Of a stretch of DNA of 64,000 nucleotides, positions 32,213-41,672 are shown piece by piece. The position numbers and the translations under genes were made by a program. Under the pieces are notes generated by a model. The model was given only the letters and a program-made list of their open reading frames with translations, had not been told where the DNA came from and did no database searches. Numbering within the stretch: the first letter of the stretch is position 1; every line of letters begins with the position of its first letter. The DNA comes from Falsiroseomonas sp046052145 (GTDB taxonomy: Bacteria > Pseudomonadota > Alphaproteobacteria > Acetobacterales > Acetobacteraceae): NCBI GenBank assembly GCA_046052145.1, contig JBJOMW010000014.1:1-64000 (forward strand), in the 5' to 3' direction.

Positions 32213-32667
32213 CAGGGCTCTCCTTCCTCGGCCAGAAGCTCCGCCATGGCGCGCAGCGCCAGCGCATAGCCCTGGATGCCTAAGCCCGCGATCACGCCGG
32301 TCGCGGCCTTGGACACATAGCTCAGATGCCGGAATTCCTCCCGGCGGTGAATATTCGAGATGTGCACCTCGACCACCGGCAGGTCCACTGCCTTCAACGA
32401 ATCCATCAGCGCGATCGAGGTATGCGAATAGCCGGCCGGGTTGATGATGATGCCAGCCGCGGTTCGGCGGCACTCCTGGACCCAGGTGATCAGCTCGCCT
32501 TCAAGGTTGGTCTGGCGGAAGTCGATGGCAAGGCCGAGCGACTCGGCAGTCTCCGCGCAGAGCGCCTCGACATCATCGAGCGTGGCGCGGCCATAAACCT
32601 CCGGCTGGCGAGTGCCGAGCAGGTTGAGGTTGGGGCCGTTCAGGACAACGATCAGGGGCGGGGTCAA
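32212..32667 (-). CDS. aroQ: 3-dehydroquinate dehydratase, type II
   Basis: The 151-residue dodecameric enzyme converts 3-dehydroquinate to 3-dehydroshikimate. It has VLNGPNLNLLGTRQPEVYG with the catalytic Tyr on the flexible loop, INPAGYSHTSIALMDSL and VVEVHISNIHRREEFRH with the catalytic His. It begins the aroQ-accB-accC transcript, an order conserved in many proteobacteria. Confidence 0.96.
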   Translation of the reverse strand: MTPPLIVVLNGPNLNLLGTRQPEVYGRATLDDVEALCAETAESLGLAIDFRQTNLEGELITWVQECRRTAAGIIINPAGYSHTSIALMDSLKAVDLPVVEVHISNIHRREEFRHLSYVSKAATGVIAGLGIQGYALALRAMAELLAEEGEP

Positions 32668-32783
32668 GGAGGCGAAACCCTCTCCGGGCAGGGCGGCGGG
32701 CCTACCACGAGCCCGCGACGCCGGGCAAGCGCGCCTCCCCCGGGCGGCTTGCCCAGGGCGCCCTGCCTCGCCATCTTCCGCGC

Positions 32784-33008
32784 ATGACGACGACCACCGC
32801 CAGCATGCTCCGCATCGAGGTGAACGGCGAGCCGCGCGAGGTGCCGGATGGCGCCTCGGTGGCGGAACTCCTCACGCTGCTCGGCCTCTCCGCGCCGAAG
32901 GTCGCGGTGGAGCGCAACCTTGAGATCGTGCCGCGCTCCGCCTGGAGCGCGACGCGGCTTGCGGCTGGGGACCGGCTTGAGGTCGTCCACTTCATCGGAG
33001 GGGGCTGA
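32784..33008 (+). CDS. thiS: Sulfur carrier protein ThiS
   Basis: The 74-residue ubiquitin-like protein ends in HFIGGG, supplying the C-terminal Gly-Gly that is adenylated and thiocarboxylated for thiazole synthesis. The core reads IEVNGEPREVPDGASVAELL and VAVERNLEIVPRSAW. ATG 32784 adds seven residues before the domain; ATG 32805 is an alternative. It is followed by thiG four bases later. No TPP riboswitch is visible upstream. Confidence 0.93.
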   Translation: MTTTTASMLRIEVNGEPREVPDGASVAELLTLLGLSAPKVAVERNLEIVPRSAWSATRLAAGDRLEVVHFIGGG

Positions 33009-33012
33009 GCCC

Positions 33013-33813
33013 ATGACCGACGGCCTGCCACTGCCCGACGATTCCTGGACCGTCGCCGGACGGCGCTTCCACTCCCGCCTGATCGTCGGCACCGGTCGCT
33101 ACAAGGACCTGGAGGAGACCGCCCGCGCCATCGAGGCGTCGGGGGCGGAGATCGTCACCGTCGCGGTGCGGCGCGTGAACCTCTCGGATACCTCGGCGCC
33201 GATGCTGCAGGATTACGTCCCCCCCAGCCGCTACACCTACCTGCCGAACACCGCCGGCTGCCACACCGCGCAGGACGCGGTCCGCACGCTGCGTCTGGCG
33301 CGCGAGGCAGGGGGGTGGAACCTAGTGAAGCTCGAAGTGCTGGGCCCGCCGCCCTTTCTCTACCCGGACATGAAGGCGACGCTCGAAGCCGCCGAGGCGC
33401 TGGTGAAGGACGGGTTCGAGGTGATGGTCTATTGCGCCGACGACCCGGTGGCGGCGAAGCGGCTGGAGGAGATGGGCTGCGTCGCCATCATGCCGCTCGG
33501 TGCGCCGATCGGCTCCGGCATGGGGGTGGTGAACCCCTATATGATCCGCGCCATCAAGAGCCAGGCGAAGGTGCCGGTGCTGGTGGATGCGGGGATCGGC
33601 ACAGCGTCGGACGCGGCGCTGGCGATGGAACTCGGCTGCGATGCGGTGCTGCTGAACTCCGCCATCGCCCATGCCGGGGACCCTGTCCGGATGGCGGTCG
33701 CCATGAAGCATGCGGTGGTCGCAGGCCGAGCCGCCTTCCTCGCGGGGCGGATGGCGCGGGATTACCGGGCGGACCCGTCGAGCCCGGTCGCCGGCGTAAT
33801 CGCGCGGGGCTGA
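33013..33813 (+). CDS. thiG: Thiazole synthase
   Basis: The 266-residue TIM-barrel enzyme makes the thiamine thiazole phosphate from deoxyxylulose phosphate, dehydroglycine and ThiS thiocarboxylate. Landmarks are SRLIVGTGRYKDLEET, VAVRRVNL, LPNTAGCHTAQDAVRT, VKLEVLG (Schiff-base Lys), PLGAPIGSGMGVVNP and VLVDAGIGTASDAALAMELG. The length is normal. The other thi genes (thiO, thiE, thiC) are not adjacent. Confidence 0.97.
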   Translation: MTDGLPLPDDSWTVAGRRFHSRLIVGTGRYKDLEETARAIEASGAEIVTVAVRRVNLSDTSAPMLQDYVPPSRYTYLPNTAGCHTAQDAVRTLRLAREAGGWNLVKLEVLGPPPFLYPDMKATLEAAEALVKDGFEVMVYCADDPVAAKRLEEMGCVAIMPLGAPIGSGMGVVNPYMIRAIKSQAKVPVLVDAGIGTASDAALAMELGCDAVLLNSAIAHAGDPVRMAVAMKHAVVAGRAAFLAGRMARDYRADPSSPVAGVIARG

Positions 33814-34264
33814 ACCCGGCCCAAGGCCGGTTTCGGCCAGGGGTGGGCTGGCCTGGACCGGACGATTCGCCTGGACCTGGGCGGATTTCCAGGAGCCATC
33901 CCGGAGCTTCATGAAGGGCTCGGGGCCGTTTCCGGCCAATTCCGCTGCCCCAAAGAAAAAAAACGGCCCGGGCGAAATTTTCGCTTGCCCCCCCTGAAAG
34001 CTGGGTCTAATGGGCCGCGCAGACGCAGTACGCACGTGCCTCTGGCCCCAGGCCCACGGAACCCTCGGCCGCTCCCCTGATAAGGAGCCCAGCCCCCGGT
34101 CACCGCGGCGCAAGGTTTACGCAACGACGTCAAGCGTTCCGGCACCCGCCGAAGCCCCATTGGGGTCAGGTGGGCGACTCACCGCTGGTTCGTTGGACCG
34201 TTTCGTTAACACTGGGGCCGCCGCCTGACCGGCGGTCTCCGCCTATCGAGGGGAGTGGGGGGCG
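33814..34264 (+). other. Long gene-free leader of the ornithine decarboxylase gene
   Basis: These 451 bp contain no convincing gene. They hold a near-palindrome GCGAAATTTTCGC at 33972-33984 and a possible promoter directly after it: TTGCCC at 33985 and TCTAAT or TAATGG about 34006-34013. If the transcript starts there, a leader of roughly 245 nt precedes the ATG, with hairpins such as CCCCATTGGGG (about 34156-34166) and CCGCCTGACCGGCGG (about 34220-34234). The speF RNA motif is known in this position in alphaproteobacteria. I could not align its consensus. Confidence 0.45.
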
Positions 34265-35395
34265 ATGAACCCGAAAATCGCTGCCTTTCTGCGCACGCAG
34301 ATGCCGGCCACGCCGTGCCTGGTGCTCGATGTGGACGCCGTTGAGGCGAATTACCGCAAGCTGCTCGGCGCCATGCCGCTCGCGCGCGTCTATTACGCCG
34401 TGAAGGCCAACCCGGCCGCGCCGATCCTGAGCCGCCTGACGGGCCTCGGCTCCTCCTTCGACGCTGCGTCCTTCGAAGAGATCGAGGCGTGCCTGGCCGC
34501 GGGCGCAGCACCTGACCGCATCTCCTATGGCAACACCGTCAAGAAGGAGAGCGCGATCAAGGCCGCCTTCGAGAAGGGCGTGACCATGTTCGCCTTCGAC
34601 AGCGAGGCCGAGCTGAAGAAGCTTGCCCGCTCGGCCCCGGGCGCGCGCGTGTACTGCCGGATCCTCGTGGAGAACAAAGGGGCCGAATGGCCGCTTTCGA
34701 GAAAATTCGGCTGCGAGGCGAAGATGGCGGTCGAGCTGATGCGGAAGGCCGGCGAGTGGGGGCTCGATCCCTACGGCATCTCCTTCCATGTCGGCTCGCA
34801 GCAGACCCGCACGGATGCCTATGAGGCGGCGATCGGCCAGGTGGCGATGATCTTCTCGGATCTTCGCGACGCCGGCGTGACGCTGCGCATGGTCAATCTC
34901 GGCGGCGGCTATCCGGTGCGCTACCGCGCCGAGGTGCCGGGCATCGACGATTTCGGCGCGGCGATCATGGGCGCGATGGCCGAGCATTTCGGCAACGCCC
35001 TGCCGGAGATCGTGGTCGAGCCGGGCCGCTTCCTCGTCGGCGAGGCCGGCGTGGTGGAGGCCGAGGTCGTGCTCGTCTCCCGTAAGGCCGAGGATGATCC
35101 GGTGCGCTGGGTCTATCTCGACATCGGCCGCTTCGGCGGCCTGGCCGAGACCGAGGGCGAGGCGATCCGCTATGCCTTCCGTACGCCGCATGACGGCGGC
35201 GCCGAGGGGCCGGTGACCATCGCGGGGCCGACCTGCGACAGCACGGACACGCTCTATGAGAAGTCCAATTACCGCCTGCCGCTGGCGCTGGAGTCCGGCG
35301 ACCGCGTGCAGCTGCTGGCGACAGGGGCCTATGTGACCACCTACGCCTCCCAGGCCTTCAACGGCTTCCGGCCCCTGGCCGAACACTACATCTGA
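34265..35395 (+). CDS. Type III PLP-dependent decarboxylase, probably ornithine decarboxylase
   Basis: The 376-residue fold-type III enzyme decarboxylates ornithine (or lysine) to putrescine (or cadaverine). It has the PLP lysine in VYYAVKANP (Lys47), SFHVGSQQTRTDAY, NLGGGYPVRY, VEPGRFLVGEAG and the active-site GPTCDSTD Cys. The length and lack of a C-terminal extension match alphaproteobacterial ornithine decarboxylases rather than diaminopimelate decarboxylase. The very long leader suggests RNA-level control. A Lrp-type regulator follows on the same strand. Confidence 0.9.
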   Translation: MNPKIAAFLRTQMPATPCLVLDVDAVEANYRKLLGAMPLARVYYAVKANPAAPILSRLTGLGSSFDAASFEEIEACLAAGAAPDRISYGNTVKKESAIKAAFEKGVTMFAFDSEAELKKLARSAPGARVYCRILVENKGAEWPLSRKFGCEAKMAVELMRKAGEWGLDPYGISFHVGSQQTRTDAYEAAIGQVAMIFSDLRDAGVTLRMVNLGGGYPVRYRAEVPGIDDFGAAIMGAMAEHFGNALPEIVVEPGRFLVGEAGVVEAEVVLVSRKAEDDPVRWVYLDIGRFGGLAETEGEAIRYAFRTPHDGGAEGPVTIAGPTCDSTDTLYEKSNYRLPLALESGDRVQLLATGAYVTTYASQAFNGFRPLAEHYI

Positions 35396-35535
35396 GGCTG
35401 CGCTCCCCCTGTCCCGCCATGCGGGGCAGGGGGCGTTCGCGCCGGGGCGGCCAGGCGCCTGCCATCTCCATCGCCACATTTTCCTGCGAAGAACCGTTGG
35501 CGCCGATGGTTTTCCGGCGCTAGTATCGCTGCGTC

Positions 35536-36000
35536 ATGGATGAAGTCGATCGCAATCTGATCCTGGCCCTGCAGCAGGACAGCGCCGCGGGCCTCGCGGA
35601 ACTGTCGAAGGCTGCGGGCCTCTCGGTCTCCGCCACCGCCGAGCGCGTCAAGCGGCTGGAGGAGCGGGGTGTCATCCGCGGCTGGCGGATCGAGCTCGAC
35701 CCCGTCGCCGCGGGCTGCCCGCTGCTGGCCTTCGTCTTCGTCGCCATGCGCCCGGGGCGCGACGATGCGGCGTTCCTGAAGGCGGTGAAGCGTCAAGAGG
35801 CGGTGCTGGAATGCCACACCGTCACCGGCCCCTGGTGCTACCTGCTCAAGCTGCGCCTGCCCGACGTCGCCGCGCTGGAGTCCTTCGTCTCCGAGGAGGT
35901 GCGCGCCCTGCCGGGCGTCGAGCGCACCGAGACGATCCTGGCGTTGGCCAGCCCGAAGGAAACGCCCATCCTGCCGGTCGCGCCCGCACAGGACGAATAG
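35536..36000 (+). CDS. Lrp/AsnC family transcriptional regulator
   Basis: The 154-residue regulator has an N-terminal winged helix-turn-helix (VDRNLILALQQDSAAGLAEL, SVSATAERVKRLEERGVIRG) and a C-terminal RAM ligand domain (ECHTVTGPWCYLLKLRL, ALPGVERTETILAL). Lrp-type proteins sense amino acids. It sits between the decarboxylase and the peptide ABC operon and could control either. Confidence 0.93.
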   Translation: MDEVDRNLILALQQDSAAGLAELSKAAGLSVSATAERVKRLEERGVIRGWRIELDPVAAGCPLLAFVFVAMRPGRDDAAFLKAVKRQEAVLECHTVTGPWCYLLKLRLPDVAALESFVSEEVRALPGVERTETILALASPKETPILPVAPAQDE

Positions 36001-36087
36001 GACCCGGCGCGGGCGCTCTGTAGCGCCGCCTGGCACCCGCTGCTACAGAAGTGCTTCGGGGAGTTTCCAAGACCGAGGGGAAAGACG

Positions 36088-37701
36088 ATGCGTCAGGGCA
36101 TCCGGGCATCCAAGGCTTCGTTGCTTGGGGCAGCCGTTGCGGCGCTCCTGGTGGGCGCCACGGGCGCACAGGCGCAGCCAGCGCCGACCACGCTGACGAT
36201 GGGCGTCGGCTCCCCGGTCACCTCGCTCGATCCGCATTTCCATCAGCTGTCGCCGAACAACGCGGTGTCGGACATGATCTTCGACAAGCTGATCGAGGTT
36301 GACGCCCAGTCGCGCATGCAGCCGGGGCTGGCGACCTCCTGGCGCGCGGTCGGTCCGACGACTTGGGAATTCCGCCTGCGAGAGGGCGTGCGCTTCCACA
36401 ACGGCAATCCCTTCACCGCCGAGGATGTGGCGTTCACGCTGCAGCGCCTGCCGAACGTGCCGAATGCGCCGTCCTCCTTCGCGATCTATTCGCGCCCGAT
36501 CACGCGGATCGAGGTGGTGGACCCGCTGACCATCCGCTTCCACACCGCGACACCCTATCCGCTGCTGCCGCTCGACATGACCAATGTGCGGATCGTGGAT
36601 GCGGAGACGCATGCCAATGCGACGACGGAGGGCTTCAACTCCGGCCAGTTCGCGATCGGCACCGGGCCCTTCCGCGTCGTCAGCCATCGCAGCGGCGACC
36701 GCATCGAGTTCGAGCGCAATGCGGAGTGGTTCGGCGGCGCCTCGCCCTTCCAGCGCGTCATCTACCGCATGATCACCAATGACGCGGCGCGCACGGCGGG
36801 GCTGCTCGCGGGCGATCTCGACTTCATCGACCAGGTGCCGACGACGGACATGGCGCGGCTTCGGAACGACCAGCGCCTGACGCTGTCGGAGACGGTTGGG
36901 CTGCGGCTGGTCTTCCTCGGTCTCGATCATCTCCGCGCCGAGAATGAGAACAGCCCCTTCATCACGGACAATGACGGCCGGCCGCTCGGCAAGAACCCGC
37001 TGCGCGACGTGCGGGTGCGGCGCGCACTGAACATGGCGATCGACCGCGAGGCGATCACGACCCGCATCATGGATGGCGCGGCGACGCCGGCGAACCAGTT
37101 CCTGCCCTCTGGCACCTTCAGCCATGTCGCGGACCTGCCGCCGATCCGCTTCGACCCCGAGGGCGCGCGCCGCCTGCTGGCCGAGGCCGGCTATCCCAAC
37201 GGCTTCCGCATCCAGCTGAACACGCCGAATGACCGCTACATCAACGATGCGCGCATCGCCCAGGCGGTCGGCGCGATGTGGACGCGCATCGGCGTGCGCA
37301 CCTCGGTCGAGGCGCAGACCTGGTCCATCTTCGTCAACCGCGCGGGCCGGGCGGAATACTCTGCCCATCTGATCGGCTGGGGCTCCAACCCGGATGCCAG
37401 CCACCCGATGCGCAACATCATCGCCAGCGTCAGCCGCGAGCGCGGCTGGGGTGCTTCGAACCGCGGGCGCTATTCGAACGCCGAGCTCGACCGCCTGCTC
37501 GAGGAATCGCTGGTCGAACTGGATGACGCGCGGCGCGAGCAGATGCTGATCCGCATCCAGCGCATGGCGGCCGAGGATGTGGCCGTGATCCCGCTGCACA
37601 TCCAGACCAATGTCTGGGCCATGCGCCGCACGCTGCAGCACTCGGCCCGGGTGGACGAGCTGACCCGGGCGCAGGACGTGCGCCCGGCAGCGGCACGCTG
37701 A
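36088..37701 (+). CDS. Peptide-type ABC transporter substrate-binding protein (family 5)
   Basis: The 537-residue periplasmic receptor has a signal peptide ending AQAQP and begins TLTMGVGSPVTSLDPHF, then PGLATSWRAVGPTTWEFRLR and EGVRFHNGNPFTAEDV, the SBP_bac_5 signature. Later come VRRALNMAIDREAI and ARRLLAEAGYPNG. The ligand is probably a peptide or other small amine; specificity is not predictable. It is the first gene of a five-gene transporter operon. ATG 36088 follows GAGGGGAAAGACG. Confidence 0.94.
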   Translation: MRQGIRASKASLLGAAVAALLVGATGAQAQPAPTTLTMGVGSPVTSLDPHFHQLSPNNAVSDMIFDKLIEVDAQSRMQPGLATSWRAVGPTTWEFRLREGVRFHNGNPFTAEDVAFTLQRLPNVPNAPSSFAIYSRPITRIEVVDPLTIRFHTATPYPLLPLDMTNVRIVDAETHANATTEGFNSGQFAIGTGPFRVVSHRSGDRIEFERNAEWFGGASPFQRVIYRMITNDAARTAGLLAGDLDFIDQVPTTDMARLRNDQRLTLSETVGLRLVFLGLDHLRAENENSPFITDNDGRPLGKNPLRDVRVRRALNMAIDREAITTRIMDGAATPANQFLPSGTFSHVADLPPIRFDPEGARRLLAEAGYPNGFRIQLNTPNDRYINDARIAQAVGAMWTRIGVRTSVEAQTWSIFVNRAGRAEYSAHLIGWGSNPDASHPMRNIIASVSRERGWGASNRGRYSNAELDRLLEESLVELDDARREQMLIRIQRMAAEDVAVIPLHIQTNVWAMRRTLQHSARVDELTRAQDVRPAAAR

Positions 37702-37726
37702 CCGGCCCGGCCGGGCGGCGGGGCCA

Positions 37727-38698
37727 ATGAGCGTCTATCTCCTCCGCCGCCTGATCCAGGCGGTCGGCGTCGTCCTCGTGATGTCGCTGATCGTCTTCAT
37801 CGGCGTCTTCGCGATCGGCGATCCGGTGGAGATCTTGATCAGTCCCGACGCCGACCAGATGGAGCGCGAGCGTGCCATCCGCGCGCTCGGCCTCGACCTG
37901 CCGCTGTGGCAGCAATACCTGATCTTCCTCGGCAAGGCGGTGCAGGGCGATCTGGGGCGGAGCTTCGTCTTCAACGAACCGGCGCTCACGCTGATCTTGC
38001 AGAAGATGCCGGCGACGCTCGAACTCGCGCTTGTCGCCACGATTGGCGCCATCATCATCGGCCTGCCGCTCGGTCTCTATGCCGGGCTGCGCCCCGACAG
38101 TGCCGGGTCGAAGGTGATCATGGCGGGGTCGATCCTCGGCTTCTCGCTGCCGACCTTCTGGGTCGGGCTGATGCTGATCATGGTCTTCGCCGTGCAACTG
38201 GGCTGGCTGCCCTCCACCGGGCGTGGCGACACGGTCGCGGTGCTCGGCACGCACTGGTCCTTCCTGACCTGGGATGGCCTCGCGCATCTGCTGATGCCGG
38301 CGCTGAACCTCGCGCTGTTCAAGATCAGCCTGGTGATCCGCCTGACGCGCGCCGGCGTGCGTGAGACGATGCTGATGGACTATGTGAAGTTCGCGCGCGC
38401 CAAGGGGCTCAGCCCCTTCCGCGTCACCTTCGTCCACGTCTTCAAGAACATCCTGATCCCGGTGGTGACGGTCACGGGCCTCGAATTCGGCTCGACCATC
38501 GCCTTCTCGGTCGTAACGGAAAGCATCTTCGCCTGGCCGGGCATGGGCAAGCTGATCATCGACAGCATCAACGTGCTCGATCGGCCGGTGATCGTCGCCT
38601 ACCTCATGATCATCGTGCTGATGTTCATCACCATCAACCTGATCGTGGACCTGACCTACTCCTTGCTCGATCCGCGTGTCCGGCTGGAGGGCAAGTAG
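37727..38698 (+). CDS. Peptide-type ABC transporter permease (DppB-like)
   Basis: The 323-residue membrane protein has about six helices. It contains the RLIQAVGVVLVMSLIVFIGV start, ATLELALVATIGAIIIGLPL and the inner-membrane coupling motif YVKFARAKGLSPFRVTFVHV (EAA loop). It pairs with the next gene, from which it is separated by one base. Confidence 0.95.
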   Translation: MSVYLLRRLIQAVGVVLVMSLIVFIGVFAIGDPVEILISPDADQMERERAIRALGLDLPLWQQYLIFLGKAVQGDLGRSFVFNEPALTLILQKMPATLELALVATIGAIIIGLPLGLYAGLRPDSAGSKVIMAGSILGFSLPTFWVGLMLIMVFAVQLGWLPSTGRGDTVAVLGTHWSFLTWDGLAHLLMPALNLALFKISLVIRLTRAGVRETMLMDYVKFARAKGLSPFRVTFVHVFKNILIPVVTVTGLEFGSTIAFSVVTESIFAWPGMGKLIIDSINVLDRPVIVAYLMIIVLMFITINLIVDLTYSLLDPRVRLEGK

Positions 38699-38699
38699 G

Positions 38700-39620
38700 A
38701 TGTCGCTGGCCGTCGGCGGCGCCGCCAAGCCTGCGCAGGACCGCGTCGAGACGCCGTTCCGGCGCTTCGTCTCGGAGTTCTGCGAGAGCAAGCTCGCTCT
38801 CCTTGGCCTGGCCGTCTTCGCGGTGATCGCGCTGGTTGCGATCCTCGCGCCCTGGATCGCGCCGCAGAACCCCTATGACCTCGCCGTGCTCGACATCATG
38901 GATGGGCGGCTGGAGCCCGGGTCGAAGTCGGGCGACGGGACGATCACCTACTGGCTCGGCACCGACGACCAGGGCCGGGACATGCTGTCCGGCATCATGT
39001 ACGGGCTGCGCATCTCGCTCTCCGTCGGGGCGGGTTCGGCGCTGCTGGCCTGCATCCTCGGCGCTTCGCTCGGCTTGCTCGCGGCCTATGTCGGCGGGCG
39101 GACGGACAGCGCGATCATGCGCGTGGTGGATCTGCAGCTCTCCTTCCCCGCCATCCTCGTCGCGCTGATGATTCTCGCCTTCCTCGGCAAGTCGGTGATG
39201 AATGTCGTCATCGCGATCGTCGTGGTGGAATGGGCCTATTACGCGCGCACCGTGCGCGGCACGGCGCTGGTGGAACGGCGGCGCGAATACATCGAGGCAG
39301 CGCAATGCCTGGCCCTGCCGACGCGGCGCATCCTGTTCCGCCACCTGCTGCCGAATTGCCTTCCCCCCCTGATCGTCATCGGCACGATGCAGGTCGCGCG
39401 CGCCATCGCGCTGGAGGCGACGCTGTCCTTCCTTGGCCTCGGCGTGCCGATCACCGAGCCTTCGCTCGGCCTGCTGATCGCCAATGGCTATGAGTACATG
39501 CTGTCGGGCAAGTACTGGATCAGCTTCTATCCGGGCATCGCGCTGCTGGTGACGATCGTCGCGATCAACCTGGTGGGTGATCACCTGCGCGACGTGCTGA
39601 ACCCAAGGCTCAAGAAGTAG
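38700..39620 (+). CDS. Peptide-type ABC transporter permease (DppC-like)
   Basis: The 306-residue membrane protein is the second permease. It has an N-terminal helix (FCESKLALLGLAVFAVIALV), WLGTDDQGRDMLSGIMYGLR and the EAA loop REYIEAAQCLALPTRRILFR. ATG 38700 follows the dppB-like stop; the in-frame ATG at 38676 lies inside that gene and is rejected. Confidence 0.94.
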   Translation: MSLAVGGAAKPAQDRVETPFRRFVSEFCESKLALLGLAVFAVIALVAILAPWIAPQNPYDLAVLDIMDGRLEPGSKSGDGTITYWLGTDDQGRDMLSGIMYGLRISLSVGAGSALLACILGASLGLLAAYVGGRTDSAIMRVVDLQLSFPAILVALMILAFLGKSVMNVVIAIVVVEWAYYARTVRGTALVERRREYIEAAQCLALPTRRILFRHLLPNCLPPLIVIGTMQVARAIALEATLSFLGLGVPITEPSLGLLIANGYEYMLSGKYWISFYPGIALLVTIVAINLVGDHLRDVLNPRLKK

Positions 39621-39625
39621 CGCGC

Positions 39626-40615
39626 GTGGCCGACATCCCCACCCTCGAGGTCCGGAACCTCAAGACGCACTTCTTCACCCGGGCCGGCGTGGTGAAGGCG
39701 GTAGACGACGTCTCCTTCACCGTGCCACGCGGCAAGGTGCTCGGCCTTGTCGGTGAATCAGGTTCGGGCAAGTCGGTCACCGGCTTTTCGGTCATGGGCC
39801 TCGTGGACCCGCCCGGCCGCATCGTCTCGGGCCAGATCCTGTTCAAGGGCCAGGACCTCGCGAAGCTCTCTGACGAGGAGATGCGGCGGCTGCGCGGCAA
39901 CCGCATCGCGATGATCTTCCAGGACCCGATGATGACGCTCAATCCGGTCCTGCGCGTCGACACCCAGATGATCGAGACGGTGCTCGCGCATGAGAAGGTG
40001 CCCGAGGCCGAGGCGCGCCAGCGTGCGCGCGACGCGCTCGGCATGGTCGGCATTCCCTCGCCGGACGAGCGTCTGAAATCCTATCCGCACCAATTCTCGG
40101 GCGGCATGCGCCAGCGGGTCGCGATCGCCATCGCGCTCCTGCACCGGCCCGACCTGATCGTGGCGGATGAGCCCACCACCGCGCTCGATGTCACGATCCA
40201 GGGCCAGATCCTGGCCGAGGTGCAGAAGCTGGCCGAGACGACAGGCACTTCGCTGATCTGGATCACGCACGACCTCTCCGTCGTCGCCGGCCTCGCGGAC
40301 GACATCGCGGTGATGTATGCCGGCCGCATCGTCGAACATGGCGATGTGGGCGAGGTGCTGGATGCGCCGCTGCATCCCTACACCCATGGCCTGATCGGCT
40401 CCGTCCCCAGCCGCAACCGGCGCGGCGAGCCGCTGCGCCAGATCCCGGGCATGACGCCGTCGCTGCTCTCACTTCAGCCGGGCTGCGCCTTCCGCGCCCG
40501 CTGCCCCCGCGCGCAGCAGGATTGCGCCGAGATGCCGGAGCTGCGGGATTGGCGCCCGGCGCGCCTGGCGCGTTGCCATCATCCGCACCTCGACGGCCAG
40601 GAGCAGGCGGCATGA
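39626..40615 (+). CDS. Peptide-type ABC transporter ATP-binding protein (DppD-like)
   Basis: The 329-residue ATPase has Walker A GESGSGKS, the Q-loop FQDPMMTLNPV, the signature FSGGMRQRV, Walker B LIVADEPTTALDVT, and a C-terminal oligopeptide-transporter Cys region (GCAFRARCPRAQQDC) that often binds an iron-sulphur cluster in this family. The start is GTG 39626. The stop overlaps the next gene by four bases. Confidence 0.95.
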   Translation: MADIPTLEVRNLKTHFFTRAGVVKAVDDVSFTVPRGKVLGLVGESGSGKSVTGFSVMGLVDPPGRIVSGQILFKGQDLAKLSDEEMRRLRGNRIAMIFQDPMMTLNPVLRVDTQMIETVLAHEKVPEAEARQRARDALGMVGIPSPDERLKSYPHQFSGGMRQRVAIAIALLHRPDLIVADEPTTALDVTIQGQILAEVQKLAETTGTSLIWITHDLSVVAGLADDIAVMYAGRIVEHGDVGEVLDAPLHPYTHGLIGSVPSRNRRGEPLRQIPGMTPSLLSLQPGCAFRARCPRAQQDCAEMPELRDWRPARLARCHHPHLDGQEQAA

Positions 40616-41652
40616 GCGCCGCGGTGGAGAGCGCTGCCGCCGCCACCGCGGATGATGCGCCGATGATGGTCGAACTCCGCGGCGTCTCCCGCCGCTTCGC
40701 CAAGACGCTCGACATCGCGGCGAAGCTCGCCCGGCGCCTCGGCGCCGATGTGAAGGAGGAGGTCGTGCACGCCGTGGACGGCGTGGACCTTCGCATCCGC
40801 AAGGGTGAGGTGGTCGGGCTCGTCGGCGAAAGCGGCTGCGGCAAGTCGACGCTCGGGCGCATCGTCGCGGGCATCCTGCCGCAATCCGAAGGCCAGGTGT
40901 TCTGGAACGGGCAGGATGTCGCCTCGCTCTCCGGCGCGGCCGCGCGCGAGGCGAAGCTGAAGCGCCAGATGATCTTCCAGGACCCGTACGCCTCGCTGAA
41001 CCCGCGCATGCGGGTCGCCGACATTGTGGGCGAGGCGCCGCAGGTGCATGGCCTGATCCGCCGCGGCGGCTTCGACGAGTATGTGGATGAGCAGATGCGC
41101 CGCGCGGGGCTCGATCCCGCCTTCAAGCGCCGCTATCCGCACCAGTTCTCTGGCGGCCAGCGCCAGCGCATCGGCATCGCCCGCGCGCTGGCCGTGCAGC
41201 CGGAATTCATCGTCTGTGACGAGGCGGTGGCCGCGCTCGACGTCTCGATCCAGGCGCAGATCCTGAACCTGTTCATGCGGCTCCGGCGCGAGCTGGACCT
41301 GACCTACCTGTTCATCAGCCACGACCTTGGCGTGGTGGAGCACCTCTCCGACCGCGTGGTCATCATGTATCTCGGCCGCGTGGTGGAGGAGGCGCCGACC
41401 GAGCGCGTCTTCCGCGCGCCGAACCATCCCTACACACGCTCCCTGCTCGACAGCGTGCCGCGGATCGAGAACCGCAAGCGCGCCTTTGCGGTGGTGAAGG
41501 GTGAGATTCCCTCGCCGCTCAATCCGCCGAGCGGGTGCCATTTCCATCCGCGCTGCCCGCTGGCCTTCGACCGCTGCAAGGTCGAGGTGCCGAAGCTGCG
41601 CGAGGTCGCGCCGGGTCAGCGCAGCGCGTGCCATCTGAACGACGCGAGCTGA
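40612..41652 (+). CDS. Peptide-type ABC transporter ATP-binding protein (DppF-like)
   Basis: The 346-residue second ATPase has Walker A GESGCGKS, FQDPYASLNPR, signature FSGGQRQRI, Walker B FIVCDEAVAALDVSI and the Cys-rich tail SGCHFHPRCPLAFDRCK. Walker B reads DEAVAAL where DEPVSAL is usual; the catalytic Glu is kept. ATG 40612 overlaps the dppD-like stop (ATGA). Confidence 0.95.
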   Translation: MSAAVESAAAATADDAPMMVELRGVSRRFAKTLDIAAKLARRLGADVKEEVVHAVDGVDLRIRKGEVVGLVGESGCGKSTLGRIVAGILPQSEGQVFWNGQDVASLSGAAAREAKLKRQMIFQDPYASLNPRMRVADIVGEAPQVHGLIRRGGFDEYVDEQMRRAGLDPAFKRRYPHQFSGGQRQRIGIARALAVQPEFIVCDEAVAALDVSIQAQILNLFMRLRRELDLTYLFISHDLGVVEHLSDRVVIMYLGRVVEEAPTERVFRAPNHPYTRSLLDSVPRIENRKRAFAVVKGEIPSPLNPPSGCHFHPRCPLAFDRCKVEVPKLREVAPGQRSACHLNDAS

Positions 41653-41672
41653 GCCCCGCGCGGCACGCCGCC

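Noticed and set aside
32668..32783. TPP riboswitch before thiS
   Set aside because: The 116-bp gap lacks any recognisable THI-box (CTGAGA ... ACCTGATC-like) sequence.
34010..34228. 72-codon frame within the ornithine decarboxylase leader
   Set aside because: Possible leader peptide, but no ribosome-binding site and no recognisable sequence; kept only as part of the leader description.
36043..37641. 532-codon minus-strand frame
   Set aside because: Antisense shadow of the peptide-binding protein gene, Arg/Asp/His-rich and without motifs.
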